The notes under the pieces were generated by a model. The model was not told the origin of the DNA, ran no database searches, and saw only the letters and a program-made list of their open reading frames with translations. DNA of 64,000 nucleotides from Desulfuromonadales bacterium (GTDB lineage Bacteria; Desulfobacterota; Desulfuromonadia; Desulfuromonadales; BM103), in contig JACZKE010000060.1 in assembly GCA_014860225.1 (NCBI GenBank), forward strand, positions 248,001 through 312,000, given 5' to 3'. The stretch's first letter is position 1. Each line of letters opens with the position of its first letter. This document shows, one piece after another, positions 1 to 8,319 of this stretch. The position numbers were made by a program, and so were the translations under genes.

Positions 1-108
1 CTTCAAGATCGATATCCTGAACAAAAAATCGATCATGTTGCCGAAGACCTGTCAGCTCATCGCCGCGATACGGAAGTGCATCGGGGTTATCAGGTACGTG
101 AAGATTAA

Positions 109-423
109 AATAGGTATTATGTCACCCGATTCCGGCACAAAGCCGGTAACCACCGCAAATCTCTCGCAGCTTATACAGTGAGCACCCTTGAAAGCTTCAT
201 GTGCATGTCCGGTGCGGCGGTCCTTGTCACCTACACCCTGTATGTGATCACCAAGCACAAGCTGGCGTTCACAGTGCCGCTTTGCTGTTTTGGTCTGTTT
301 CGTTATATGATGCTGGTCAAAAGAGGTGGCAGTGGCGATCCGACAGACTCCTTTTTGAAAGGTCCGGTTCTTTTTGTTGTTGGTGCACTCTGGATAGTGA
401 TTGTTGGCTTTTCGACTTATTAG
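109..423 (+). pseudogene. C-terminal remnant of a UbiA-family prenyltransferase
   Basis: The reading frame ending at 423 translates upstream of the track's start into 'KAGNHRKSLAAYTVSTL', then hydrophobic segments and 'CFGLFRYMMLVKRGG'. These match my recollection of the C-terminal third of UbiA-type enzymes such as decaprenyl-phosphate phosphoribosyltransferase, an integral membrane protein that makes a polyprenyl-linked pentose. The frame is closed by a TAA at 106-108, and bases 1-108 give no recognisable UbiA sequence in any plus frame, so the gene looks truncated or rearranged just inside the window edge. If intact further left, a frameshift is the alternative. It sits 7 bp before a glycosyltransferase, which suits a polyprenyl-sugar role. 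Confidence 0.55.
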
Positions 424-430
424 GGCACTT

Positions 431-1474
431 ATGAAGGTTGTATTTGTCAGACATTCTCTGTTGAGCCGAGGCGGAGATAAAATGATACTGGCCCACGCCA
501 CACACTTAGTTGCGATGGGGCATGATGTCACGATAAAAACATCGATAGTTGATACCGTTTTTCCACTGGACGAAAGGCTCACAATTCAGAAAACCGCTTC
601 AAAAAGTAAACTGCAGTCCATCCTCAAATGCCTGACGGAAGCACATGACTCCGATTGGGTAGTCGCAGATATTGTTCCTCTCGCGTGTTTGCTCTATTTT
701 CGTAATCGGCAAACAGTCTTGTATTTTGCTCAAGATTATGATGAGTCCTATTACTCATCCTTTCTACAGAAAATTTTCATTCGTTCTCTCTACCACCTGG
801 GATTGTCTTGGTTGAAAATCCCTGTTGTCGCGGTTTCTGACTATTTACAGGAAATTCTGAGTCGTCGATTTAACGCCAGGGTCGCAGTTGTGACTAATGG
901 CGTCGACTTGGATACATTTTTCCCTGATCCAGATTCTGATTTGTTGACACGAAAAAAGGATCGAAAAGTTATTCTGATCTTGTCCAGGGGCGATCGGAGA
1001 AAGGGTTTTGATCTTGCAAAAAGTATCGTTAGAAGGGTCAAGAATGAAATAACTACCCCTTTTGAAGTATGGACTGTCGGTGACGTCGCAACTGGCTGTT
1101 TTGAAGGTGTGTGTCACAGAGACTTTGGCTACGTTCGGGAAGAAAAATTGCGTAAGTTGTTCAGTAGTGCTGATGTCTTTCTTTATCCCACTAGACACGA
1201 AGGGTTTGGTCTGATGGTTGCGGAGGCTTTTGCTAGTGGATGCCCTGTAGTGACTACAGATGCTGTCCCTTTTGTTAAAGATGGTCAGAATGCTTTGGTT
1301 AGTCAAATTGAGGATGTTGATGCTATATTTGAGAGCTTGCAGAAATTGCTGTCTGATCCAGAACGGGCCAGGCATTTGGTGAACGAGGGCATCGCTTTTG
1401 CCAATGAACATTCTCTCGCCTCTGCATGTAGAAGATTTGCAGCAATTTTGGAAAAAAGACACGCTCTTCGATGA
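431..1474 (+). CDS. Glycosyltransferase family 4
   Basis: This is a probable GT-B retaining glycosyltransferase of about 347 residues acting at the cytoplasmic membrane face on a nucleotide sugar. The C-terminal half carries the family hallmark E-x7-E in 'RHEGFGLMVAEAFASG' followed by 'CPVVTTD', and an N-terminal 'MKVVFVRHSLLSRGGDKM' start is typical. The track opens at 401, but the ATG at 431 begins the recognisable domain and is preferred. It overlaps the next gene by 4 bp (ATGA), indicating translational coupling. Donor and acceptor cannot be read from the sequence. It belongs to the surface-glycan cluster with wzm/wzt. Confidence 0.85.
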   Translation: MKVVFVRHSLLSRGGDKMILAHATHLVAMGHDVTIKTSIVDTVFPLDERLTIQKTASKSKLQSILKCLTEAHDSDWVVADIVPLACLLYFRNRQTVLYFAQDYDESYYSSFLQKIFIRSLYHLGLSWLKIPVVAVSDYLQEILSRRFNARVAVVTNGVDLDTFFPDPDSDLLTRKKDRKVILILSRGDRRKGFDLAKSIVRRVKNEITTPFEVWTVGDVATGCFEGVCHRDFGYVREEKLRKLFSSADVFLYPTRHEGFGLMVAEAFASGCPVVTTDAVPFVKDGQNALVSQIEDVDAIFESLQKLLSDPERARHLVNEGIAFANEHSLASACRRFAAILEKRHALR

Positions 1475-2289
1475 ACAATAAGAAAGTGCAGCATATTCCA
1501 TTACAAGGCATTTCTTTAATTACGATCTGTCTGAACAGCGCCAGCACAATTGGTCGAACCATCGAAAGTATTGCCGCACAGAAGGATGATCACGTCCAAT
1601 ATATCGTCATTGACGGGGGGTCGACTGACGGTACCCAGGAGATTGTCAGTTCTTACGAACACTTTGTCGATTATTTTATCAGTGAACCTGATAGAGGCAT
1701 ATCGGATGCTTTCAATAAAGGTCTAAATGTTGCAAATATGGACATTGTCGGTTTGATCAACTCTGATGACACTCTTTTGCCTGGGGCAATTCTATCGGTG
1801 CGACAGGCTTTTCAATCAAATCCGGAGGTTGAAGTTGTTCATGGTGATATTCTCCTTTACGATGGAGAGCAATTTGTTAAACAGATAAGTCCTGCAGGGA
1901 AATGGTGGTTTCCATGGCGTTTGGTTCTCTTTAATCATCCAGCAACCTTCGTTAAACGTGATGTATATAAGCGATTTGGTGGGTTTTCCAGCGAATTCAA
2001 GTTTGCTATGGACGACGACCTTTTTTTGACCTGGATTCAAGAAAAGGTGCAACTTCAATATACTCAGGTTGCTTTTGTAAGGATGCAGGCGGGTGGCTTG
2101 AGTGGACGCTTTGCGTTTCAAGTCTTTAAGGAGAAACGCAAAACTCTACTGGCTCACGGATACAACCCTTTGTTGGTAAATCTTCAATATGTGGCGAGGT
2201 TTGGTGTGCAGATAGCGGCTTATTTACAAAAAATCATTCGGGATTTTAGAACTGGTAGCATGGTTTCAACTCATGATCACACCGGATAA
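1471..2289 (+). CDS. Glycosyltransferase family 2
   Basis: A 272-residue GT-A glycosyltransferase. The N-terminal nucleotide-binding region is clear: 'ISLITICLNSASTIGRTI', 'YIVIDGGSTDGTQEIV', then 'EPDRGISDAFNKGL' and the metal-binding-type motif 'INSDDTLLPGA'. A 'MDDDLF' acidic motif lies further on in the acceptor part. These proteins add single sugars to a lipid-linked oligosaccharide in the cytoplasm. It is coupled by a 4-bp overlap to the preceding GT4. A 180-bp gap without a visible gene separates it from wzm, so the exporter may have its own promoter. Sugar specificity is unknown. Confidence 0.88.
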   Translation: MNNKKVQHIPLQGISLITICLNSASTIGRTIESIAAQKDDHVQYIVIDGGSTDGTQEIVSSYEHFVDYFISEPDRGISDAFNKGLNVANMDIVGLINSDDTLLPGAILSVRQAFQSNPEVEVVHGDILLYDGEQFVKQISPAGKWWFPWRLVLFNHPATFVKRDVYKRFGGFSSEFKFAMDDDLFLTWIQEKVQLQYTQVAFVRMQAGGLSGRFAFQVFKEKRKTLLAHGYNPLLVNLQYVARFGVQIAAYLQKIIRDFRTGSMVSTHDHTG

Positions 2290-2469
2290 CTTACAAGGCT
2301 GTGTTAGCTCTTTCCAAAAAGAATCCTTGGGTTAGGAATCTGAGACTTCTTTGCATTATATGCGGGTGAATGCACATGATTGGTTTGATGAAACGATTGA
2401 ATCAATAATTGAGATATCTGCGCATTTCAGCAGATCAGGTGGTCAACAAATCAACAGGTACTCAGACTT

Positions 2470-3294
2470 ATGTCATACAAGATCATCATAGAAGCGGGAC
2501 GTAGTGAACGCCATTATTGGCGGGATATCTGGCGCTTTCGCGAGCTATTTTACATTCTGGCATGGCGCGATATTCTGGTGCGTTACAAACAGACCGTGAT
2601 TGGTTTTGCTTGGGCTATTTTGAGGCCATTACTTACCATGATTGTCTTCACGGTCATCTTTGGGAAACTAGCCAAGTTGCCATCTGAAGGTTCCGCTCCC
2701 TATGCAATAATGGTTTATGCTGCGATGTTGCCCTGGCAGTTTTTTTCGAACTCTCTTAGCGAAGCAAGCAATAGCTTGCTTGATAATGAAAAGTTGATTT
2801 CCAAAGTATATTTCCCTCGGATGATTGTCCCTGCCAGTTCAGTAATCACCAGCTTTGTTGATTTTTTAATCTCCTCAATAATTCTCCTCGCCATCATGGT
2901 CTGGTATCAATACTGGCCCTCATGGCGCATTATGACCTTGCCCTTTTTTATTTCCATAGCTTTTGCTGCTGCCATGGGGTTGGGGCTTTGGTTGACTGCT
3001 TTAAATGTTAAATATCGTGATTTTCGCTACATTGTACCTTTCATCCTTCAGTTTGGTCTGTATATCTCTCCTGTCGGTTTTTCAAGTTCCATCGTTCCTG
3101 AAAAATATCGCTTGCTCTATTCCCTGAACCCAATGGTTAGTGTGATTGATGGCTTCCGCTGGGCAATTCTCGGCAATGACTCAAAGATATACCTGCCCGG
3201 TTTTTCCCTATCTCTTGGAATTGTGGTTGCATTCTTGATCTATGGAATTGTTTATTTCCGAAGAACCGAAAAGAACTTCGCGGATATTATATGA
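2470..3294 (+). CDS. wzm: ABC-2 type polysaccharide export permease
   Basis: A 274-residue inner-membrane permease of the Wzm/TagG family, which with Wzt moves undecaprenyl-linked polysaccharide across the cytoplasmic membrane. The sequence shows the typical amphipathic start 'YWRDIWRFRELFYILAWRDI' followed by 'VRYKQTVIGFAWAILRPL' and about six hydrophobic segments. A terminal 'YFRRTEKNFADII' tail is common in this family. It overlaps the ATPase gene by 4 bp, the usual arrangement for a transporter pair. The flanking glycosyltransferases and methyltransferases support O-antigen or a similar surface glycan as cargo. Confidence 0.93.
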   Translation: MSYKIIIEAGRSERHYWRDIWRFRELFYILAWRDILVRYKQTVIGFAWAILRPLLTMIVFTVIFGKLAKLPSEGSAPYAIMVYAAMLPWQFFSNSLSEASNSLLDNEKLISKVYFPRMIVPASSVITSFVDFLISSIILLAIMVWYQYWPSWRIMTLPFFISIAFAAAMGLGLWLTALNVKYRDFRYIVPFILQFGLYISPVGFSSSIVPEKYRLLYSLNPMVSVIDGFRWAILGNDSKIYLPGFSLSLGIVVAFLIYGIVYFRRTEKNFADII

Positions 3295-4571
3295 GTGATA
3301 CAATTATTAAAGTAGAAAACCTGTCCAAAAGTTACATTATAGGGCACCAAAGCAATGAAAAATATCTGGCTTTGCGGGATGTTTTGGCTTCTCAGGCAAA
3401 GTCCTTTGGTAAACGTCTTCTGCATCCCTTTAAAAACTCAGCAGGGGGGCTCATCTCAGCCGACGAAACGGAAGAGTTCTGGGCTTTAGATAATGTCTCT
3501 TTTGATATTAAGCAGGGTGACCGGGTTGGTATCATCGGACGCAATGGTGCTGGCAAGTCAACCCTACTGAAGATTTTAAGCCGCATCACCGAACCAACGC
3601 AAGGCCGGATTGAGATTGATGGTCGTGTGGCCAGTTTACTCGAGGTCGGAACTGGCTTTCATCCTGAATTGACCGGGAGAGAGAATGTTTTTCTAAATGG
3701 TGCCATTTTGGGGATGAGCAAAGCCGATATCCGGCGTAAGTTTGATGAAATTGTTGCATTCTCAGAGGTTGAGAAGTTTCTTGATACACCGGTTAAGAGG
3801 TACTCCTCGGGTATGTATGTGAAGTTGGCTTTTGCTGTAGCGGCGCATCTTGAGCCAGAAATCTTGATTATTGATGAGGTGTTGGCGGTGGGGGATGCAC
3901 TATTTCAGGAGAAGTGTTTAGGGAAAATGGAGACTGTTAGTCAAGAAGGAAGAACAGTTATTTTTGTGAGTCACAATATGGGCGCGATTAAAGCACTCTG
4001 CCAAAATGTATTGTTGTTAAGTAGTGGGCGGGTTCAATCTATTGGTAATGTTGATGAGATTATTAGTGATTATCTTTCAGATGGCTCGACAGAATTTAAG
4101 CCTTCATTGCATATTCCAAAAGATGCGAGCAAAATAGCGCAATTCACAGAAATAACAGTCAGTAGCCTAGCTGAAGGGGCTTCACAAATAGCTCACGACA
4201 AGCCATATTCAATAACTCTACAGGTTTTTGTTAAAGAAAAACTACCAAGTTGCTATCTTGCCCTGCACGTAATAGATAGTGACCTGCAAACGATTCTTTT
4301 CTCCCGTAATTTTTGCCCCGGGAAGGGAAATGATGATTACATCCTTCCTGGTAAACATACATACTCTATACACATTCCTGGAAACTTACTTGTGCCTGGA
4401 GTCTATAGGATATCTGCGCATCTTGCGACATCTTCGCCAGCGGTACTTTTAGATGGTTATGATAATGTATGTAAATTCGAAATTTACGACAATGGCAGTA
4501 TTTATGCTAAAAAAGGTTTTCCATGGAGAGGGAAGCTTTCTGTACCTTTGGATTGGAACTACATAGGTTGA
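3291..4571 (+). CDS. wzt: Polysaccharide ABC transporter ATPase with glycan-binding C-terminus
   Basis: A 426-residue ATPase partner of Wzm. Walker A 'GRNGAGKSTLL' lies near residue 83, the signature 'YSSGMYVKLAFA' near 175 and Walker B 'ILIIDEVLAVGD' near 196. About 150 residues follow the ATPase domain and resemble the Wzt C-terminal beta-sandwich that recognises the non-reducing end of finished chains. Long Wzt proteins of this kind normally export glycans whose length is set by a terminal cap such as a methyl group; the nearby methyltransferase genes fit that logic, though which one caps is inference. A 245-bp gap lies downstream. Confidence 0.93.
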   Translation: MSDTIIKVENLSKSYIIGHQSNEKYLALRDVLASQAKSFGKRLLHPFKNSAGGLISADETEEFWALDNVSFDIKQGDRVGIIGRNGAGKSTLLKILSRITEPTQGRIEIDGRVASLLEVGTGFHPELTGRENVFLNGAILGMSKADIRRKFDEIVAFSEVEKFLDTPVKRYSSGMYVKLAFAVAAHLEPEILIIDEVLAVGDALFQEKCLGKMETVSQEGRTVIFVSHNMGAIKALCQNVLLLSSGRVQSIGNVDEIISDYLSDGSTEFKPSLHIPKDASKIAQFTEITVSSLAEGASQIAHDKPYSITLQVFVKEKLPSCYLALHVIDSDLQTILFSRNFCPGKGNDDYILPGKHTYSIHIPGNLLVPGVYRISAHLATSSPAVLLDGYDNVCKFEIYDNGSIYAKKGFPWRGKLSVPLDWNYIG

Positions 4572-4816
4572 ATTGTTTTTAACTTTTTTTTGTAAGAATG
4601 TTTGATTCGCTTGCTCGTTGAATCCGCAGAAAATTATTAGGTAAAGGCTAAAGACTTTGTTCCCACCCAAAAGGGCAGAAATTTATAGGCCCCTTCAAAA
4701 GGTTTAAAAATCCCAATGTGTTTGTATGGGGAATGTTCAAGTGGTAAAAACAACGAATACGAATTTCAGTTAAAGTTTTCAACAGTGGTAAAAATATAGG
4801 ACGAGTGTAAGAAAAA

Positions 4817-5812
4817 ATGGGAAAATATGAAGATCTTTTAGGTAAAACTGTTTTTCTTTTAAAGAAACTTAAGAAGGATAGGTATTCCGTCCTGTTTGAC
4901 ACGACCAATGGCTGCAACCTTAGATGCACTTTCTGCTCTAGAAATAACGATAGAATTACGCAGATGTCTGTAGAAGAATTTGATAGTATTCTCAATAAAG
5001 TTCATAAAAATGTAAATGCACTACAGCTTTCATGCGCCTGGGAGTACTCAATTGCTAATAACGCTGCCGAAATAATTAGAACTTTGGGCAGGTACTCTCT
5101 TCCTCAAACAACTATATACACAAACGGTAACATTTTAACTGACGATATCGCGAAGGCGATGATTGAAGCTGAAATTAATGACTTTGTTGTCAGTATTGGT
5201 GAGGTAAAGAAAGAGACTTATGAGAGGCTTAGGGTAGGTGGTAAGTTTGACTGTGTGGTCTCAAATATTCGAAAGCTCGAAAACTTTAAAAAAGAACATC
5301 GAAGTCAGTTCCCTCGTATTTGTGCGAACCTCACGGTCGTTAATTCGAATATTGGCGAACTTATTGAATTCGTTGATTTGGCGTACAGCGTTGGGATTGA
5401 AAGAATAATAGGTCGTCATCTAATCCTTAATGAAGGTCTTGACATGGAAAAAGAGATGGTGACAGATATCTCGCTTGCAAATAGCATCATAAACACCGCT
5501 GATAACAAAGCTTTGAAGTACGGAATGAGCTTTTCTATCCCAAAGTATGAAGAATCATTCCAAGCCAAAACTTGCCGGGCACCATGGCACCAACTGTATG
5601 TTTCCAGTAATGGAGATGTTTCTGTCTGCCCAAGGATACATATGTATGAAAAAATGGGGAACCTTCTTACTGACAACTTTAGCCGTATTCTTAAAGGCCG
5701 AGAGATGAGGTCATTGAAACAGCAATTTGATAATCTCCATTTCAACAATCCCGTCTGTGGTATATGCATGGAGAATTGTGAGACCAAGCAGGCCATTGAC
5801 CAAGGATTTTAA
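4817..5812 (+). CDS. Radical SAM/SPASM-domain protein
   Basis: A 331-residue enzyme with the radical SAM cluster motif C33-x3-C37-x2-C40 in 'GCNLRCTFC', which binds a [4Fe-4S] cluster and cleaves S-adenosylmethionine. The C-terminal part has further cysteines ('CRAPWHQLYV', 'DVSVCPRIHMY', 'VCGICMENCETKQ') typical of a SPASM domain holding extra clusters. The substrate is unknown. In glycan loci such proteins are thought to act on sugar or lipid-linked intermediates. Only 3 bp separate it from the following methyltransferase, suggesting one operon. Its very AT-rich base composition suggests acquisition by transfer. Confidence 0.85.
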   Translation: MGKYEDLLGKTVFLLKKLKKDRYSVLFDTTNGCNLRCTFCSRNNDRITQMSVEEFDSILNKVHKNVNALQLSCAWEYSIANNAAEIIRTLGRYSLPQTTIYTNGNILTDDIAKAMIEAEINDFVVSIGEVKKETYERLRVGGKFDCVVSNIRKLENFKKEHRSQFPRICANLTVVNSNIGELIEFVDLAYSVGIERIIGRHLILNEGLDMEKEMVTDISLANSIINTADNKALKYGMSFSIPKYEESFQAKTCRAPWHQLYVSSNGDVSVCPRIHMYEKMGNLLTDNFSRILKGREMRSLKQQFDNLHFNNPVCGICMENCETKQAIDQGF

Positions 5813-5815
5813 GCG

Positions 5816-6700
5816 ATGCTTCCCTATCAATTGCAAACCGTGGAAAATTTCATAAAACTGTTACCCTCTGACACACAGGATGTTTTGGAGATAGGGAGTG
5901 ATATCGGTGGCGAGGTTGTTTCTGCCATTGTGGAAAAAACGGGAGTAAGAGCTGTCGGGATCAATCCTTCACCCGAATTCCCGACGTTGGCCGGACCTAG
6001 AATGTCGAATGCTTGTTTTCTCAGGATGGACGGTCGTTCAATGCCCTTTCCTGATAATTCTTTTGATGCCGTGTTATCCGTTGCAACGATGGAACATGTT
6101 AATGGGCTCGATGTTTTTCTGGAGGAGGTGGCTCGAGTCCTGAGACCTAAAGGGTTTTTTTATACCGATTTCTCTCCAATATGGTCAAGCGCTCTGGGTC
6201 ACCATGTATATGCCGTAGTAGGTTCAAAAGAGGCTCGTTTCTGGAAGCCAGGGAAAAACCCAATTCCTGATTATGGCCATCTTCTGATGACGCCTGATGA
6301 AATGCGTGACTATCTGCGCTCTGGCCCATGTTCTGAGGAACTTATAGAGCCAGTCATTCACTGGATCTACGAGGGGGATAGCCTTAATCGATGTCATTCC
6401 GAAGTTTATATGGAGGCTTTCCAGAAATGTCCAATGGTAATTCAGAAGATGTCACTCAGTAACAACCAACCGTGCAACGAGACGTTAAACAAGCTCCACT
6501 TGAAATACGGTACAAAGATTGACTTTAGTTGCTCAGGGATTTCCGGAGTATTCAGGACGCTCCCTGAAGGCATTATCCAGAGCTTTTTTTGGGGTAAATT
6601 TCTTAGGGCAAGATATTGGTTGGACAGATGGGGCACACGGCAGATGCAGATAGCAAAGGCTCTTGTGCGAGCCTTCCGTTCCATCATTCCTTATATTTGA
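5816..6700 (+). CDS. Class I SAM-dependent methyltransferase
   Basis: A 294-residue protein with a Rossmann methyltransferase core. Motif I appears as 'VLEIGSDIGGEVV', with 'FPDNSFDAVLSVATMEH' and 'VARVLRPKGFFYTDFS' as the motif IV to post-motif region of Methyltransf_11 proteins. The C-terminal third, including 'FWGKFLRARYWLDRWG', is not recognised. It follows the radical SAM gene by 3 bp, so the two are probably co-translated. It could methylate a sugar of the glycan or its chain end; no substrate evidence is visible. The first glycine position of motif I is a serine-containing variant ('GSD'), which is a mild departure. Confidence 0.82.
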   Translation: MLPYQLQTVENFIKLLPSDTQDVLEIGSDIGGEVVSAIVEKTGVRAVGINPSPEFPTLAGPRMSNACFLRMDGRSMPFPDNSFDAVLSVATMEHVNGLDVFLEEVARVLRPKGFFYTDFSPIWSSALGHHVYAVVGSKEARFWKPGKNPIPDYGHLLMTPDEMRDYLRSGPCSEELIEPVIHWIYEGDSLNRCHSEVYMEAFQKCPMVIQKMSLSNNQPCNETLNKLHLKYGTKIDFSCSGISGVFRTLPEGIIQSFFWGKFLRARYWLDRWGTRQMQIAKALVRAFRSIIPYI

Positions 6701-6978
6701 AGTTATGATGGTGTAATTGAGTCAAATCGTTGAGAATCGACATGGAAGAAGTGCAAAAGTTTGAAGATAAAATAGAACTCCTGAGCTTAAACCTGTTCGA
6801 TACTAACCAAGAGGAAATAGAAATCGTAGAAGTTTTTCAGAAGTATTTCAATACTGCTTTGGGCTGGCACTACTATCTTGATCTTGCGTGGATTGTTAGG
6901 GAGATAAAAAAATACCAAGAGGGTCCCTCATACTCGATGCCGGGGCTGGAAGTGGCCTTTTGCAATTCATACTTATAG

Positions 6979-6987
6979 AGCTTGGTT
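6979..6987. repeat. Left copy of IS target-site duplication
   Basis: The 9-bp sequence AGCTTGGTT immediately before the IS is repeated exactly at 8311-8319 after it. This is the footprint expected of IS4-family transposition, and the exact match argues for a recent insertion. Confidence 0.93.
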
Positions 6988-8310
6988 CACTACTGTCCGA
7001 TTAATAAGTGAATAAATTCAGTTGGTTATCGCTTGGCGTGTCTGTGATTTGCTTGAGAGCGTCAGCAACCATAGATGGAATGGGTTTTTTCTCGAACAAA
7101 TTGACCTCCAGTATTTGTAGAAAAGTGTAGAGCTGGCATGAGATGCCGAGCCTCTTTTTGGCGATCACCACCAACAGATAGATGCTCAATGCAACCCAGA
7201 TCTGACTTTTCACCGCGTTTATTGATGTTCCGTAAAATGTCTTTATTCGCAAGTGTTGTTTGACCCATTTGAAAAACAGTTCCACTTGCCAGCGCTGCTT
7301 GTAAATTTCAGCAATGACTGGTGCTGGCAGCGCGAAGTTGTTGGTCAGAAAGACCAAACGTTTATTGCGTTTATTGTCGACATAGCTGACCTGACGTAGT
7401 TTATCCGGGTAATCCTTTTTCGATTTGTAGGTTGTCAGAACAACCGTTTGATCCGCCCTGATTCCGGCATCTTTGTCCTTGGGCGATGAATACAGTCGCT
7501 TAAAGCGAAAGTTGTCCTTTGCTCTGACGACAAAATAGGCGTCTTGCTGGTGAAGCGCATAGAGCCTGGTGAAGTCGATATAGGCCCGATCCATGGTGTA
7601 GATAGCGTCTTCTTTCACAGGCAAGGTGTCAAGCATTCTGACATCATGAACCTTGCCCGTTGTGATCGTCACGAATGTCGGGATTGTTCCCCGCAGGTCG
7701 ATCAGTGTGTGCATCTTCACCGCAGCCTTTGTCTTACGGAATTCGGCCCAAGGGAACAATGACAAGCACAGATCAATAGTTGTTGAGTCAAAAGCGTACA
7801 GAGGCTGATTGAGTTCAAGAGCAAACGGTTCGTCCTGGTAGAGCCGTTGTGCCATGCGGATCAGAATTTGACCAAAGTCTTGAAAGATACGCCAGTCTCT
7901 GCGCTCATTTGCGTCGGCCAGAGTGGAACGGGAGACAGAACCTCGGAAACCGATGTGATACAGTTTCTCTTGATGAGAGTTCAAACAGGTCTCAATATCA
8001 CGCAAGCTCTCACGCCCAGTCATTTGGGCATATGCGAGACATAGGAACTGATCAAACGTTGAGAAACTTTTGGCTCTGTAGTTGCCGCGATAACGACGCA
8101 CGCACAGGTCGAACTCATGCCGTGGCAACAATTGCAACAGTTGCCGGAAAACGGTATGACCGGAATTCATAGATACCCTCCTGTGAGATCAGAAAGGTAT
8201 CAACCCATACTGCTGAAGCGAATTCAAATCGAAAACATGCTAGCTATGTCAAAGAACTATTATTCTCAACGACTTACGTCGTTTCCCAAATTTTTAACCG
8301 GACAGTAGTG
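6988..8310 (-). mobile_element. IS4-family insertion sequence, 1323 bp
   Basis: The element is bounded by perfect 12-bp terminal inverted repeats, CACTACTGTCCG at 6988-6999 and its complement at 8299-8310; the similarity extends imperfectly to about 20 bp (TTAA-type continuation). It is flanked by exact 9-bp direct repeats. One transposase gene fills it on the minus strand, opposite to the interrupted gene. Both ends and the transposase frame are intact, so it may still be mobile. Confidence 0.95.
7001..8170 (-). CDS. IS4-family DDE transposase
   Basis: A 389-residue transposase that cuts and joins DNA with an RNase H-like DDE site. The first Asp lies in 'YAFDSTTIDL', the second in 'YTMDRAYIDF', and the Glu is in the family's Y-(2)-R-(3)-E-(6)-K signature, visible as 'YKQRWQVELFFKWVKQ'. 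The N-terminal 'RGNYRAKSFSTFDQFLCLAY' region matches the DUF4372-type helical domain common in this group. The frame is uninterrupted and full length for the family. It occupies almost all of the IS, starting 141 bp from its right end. Confidence 0.95.
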   Translation of the reverse strand: MNSGHTVFRQLLQLLPRHEFDLCVRRYRGNYRAKSFSTFDQFLCLAYAQMTGRESLRDIETCLNSHQEKLYHIGFRGSVSRSTLADANERRDWRIFQDFGQILIRMAQRLYQDEPFALELNQPLYAFDSTTIDLCLSLFPWAEFRKTKAAVKMHTLIDLRGTIPTFVTITTGKVHDVRMLDTLPVKEDAIYTMDRAYIDFTRLYALHQQDAYFVVRAKDNFRFKRLYSSPKDKDAGIRADQTVVLTTYKSKKDYPDKLRQVSYVDNKRNKRLVFLTNNFALPAPVIAEIYKQRWQVELFFKWVKQHLRIKTFYGTSINAVKSQIWVALSIYLLVVIAKKRLGISCQLYTFLQILEVNLFEKKPIPSMVADALKQITDTPSDNQLNLFTY

Positions 8311-8319
8311 AGCTTGGTT
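8311..8319. repeat. Right copy of IS target-site duplication
   Basis: AGCTTGGTT, identical to 6979-6987. The interrupted methyltransferase reading frame resumes through this copy. Confidence 0.93.

Noticed and set aside
52-582. Minus-strand ORF of 176 aa at the left edge
   Set aside because: It is antisense to the UbiA remnant and the GT4 start, with no recognisable domain; the plus-strand reading is better supported.
845-1501. Minus-strand ORF of 218 aa
   Set aside because: It is the shadow of the GT4 gene; composition and lack of motifs argue against coding.
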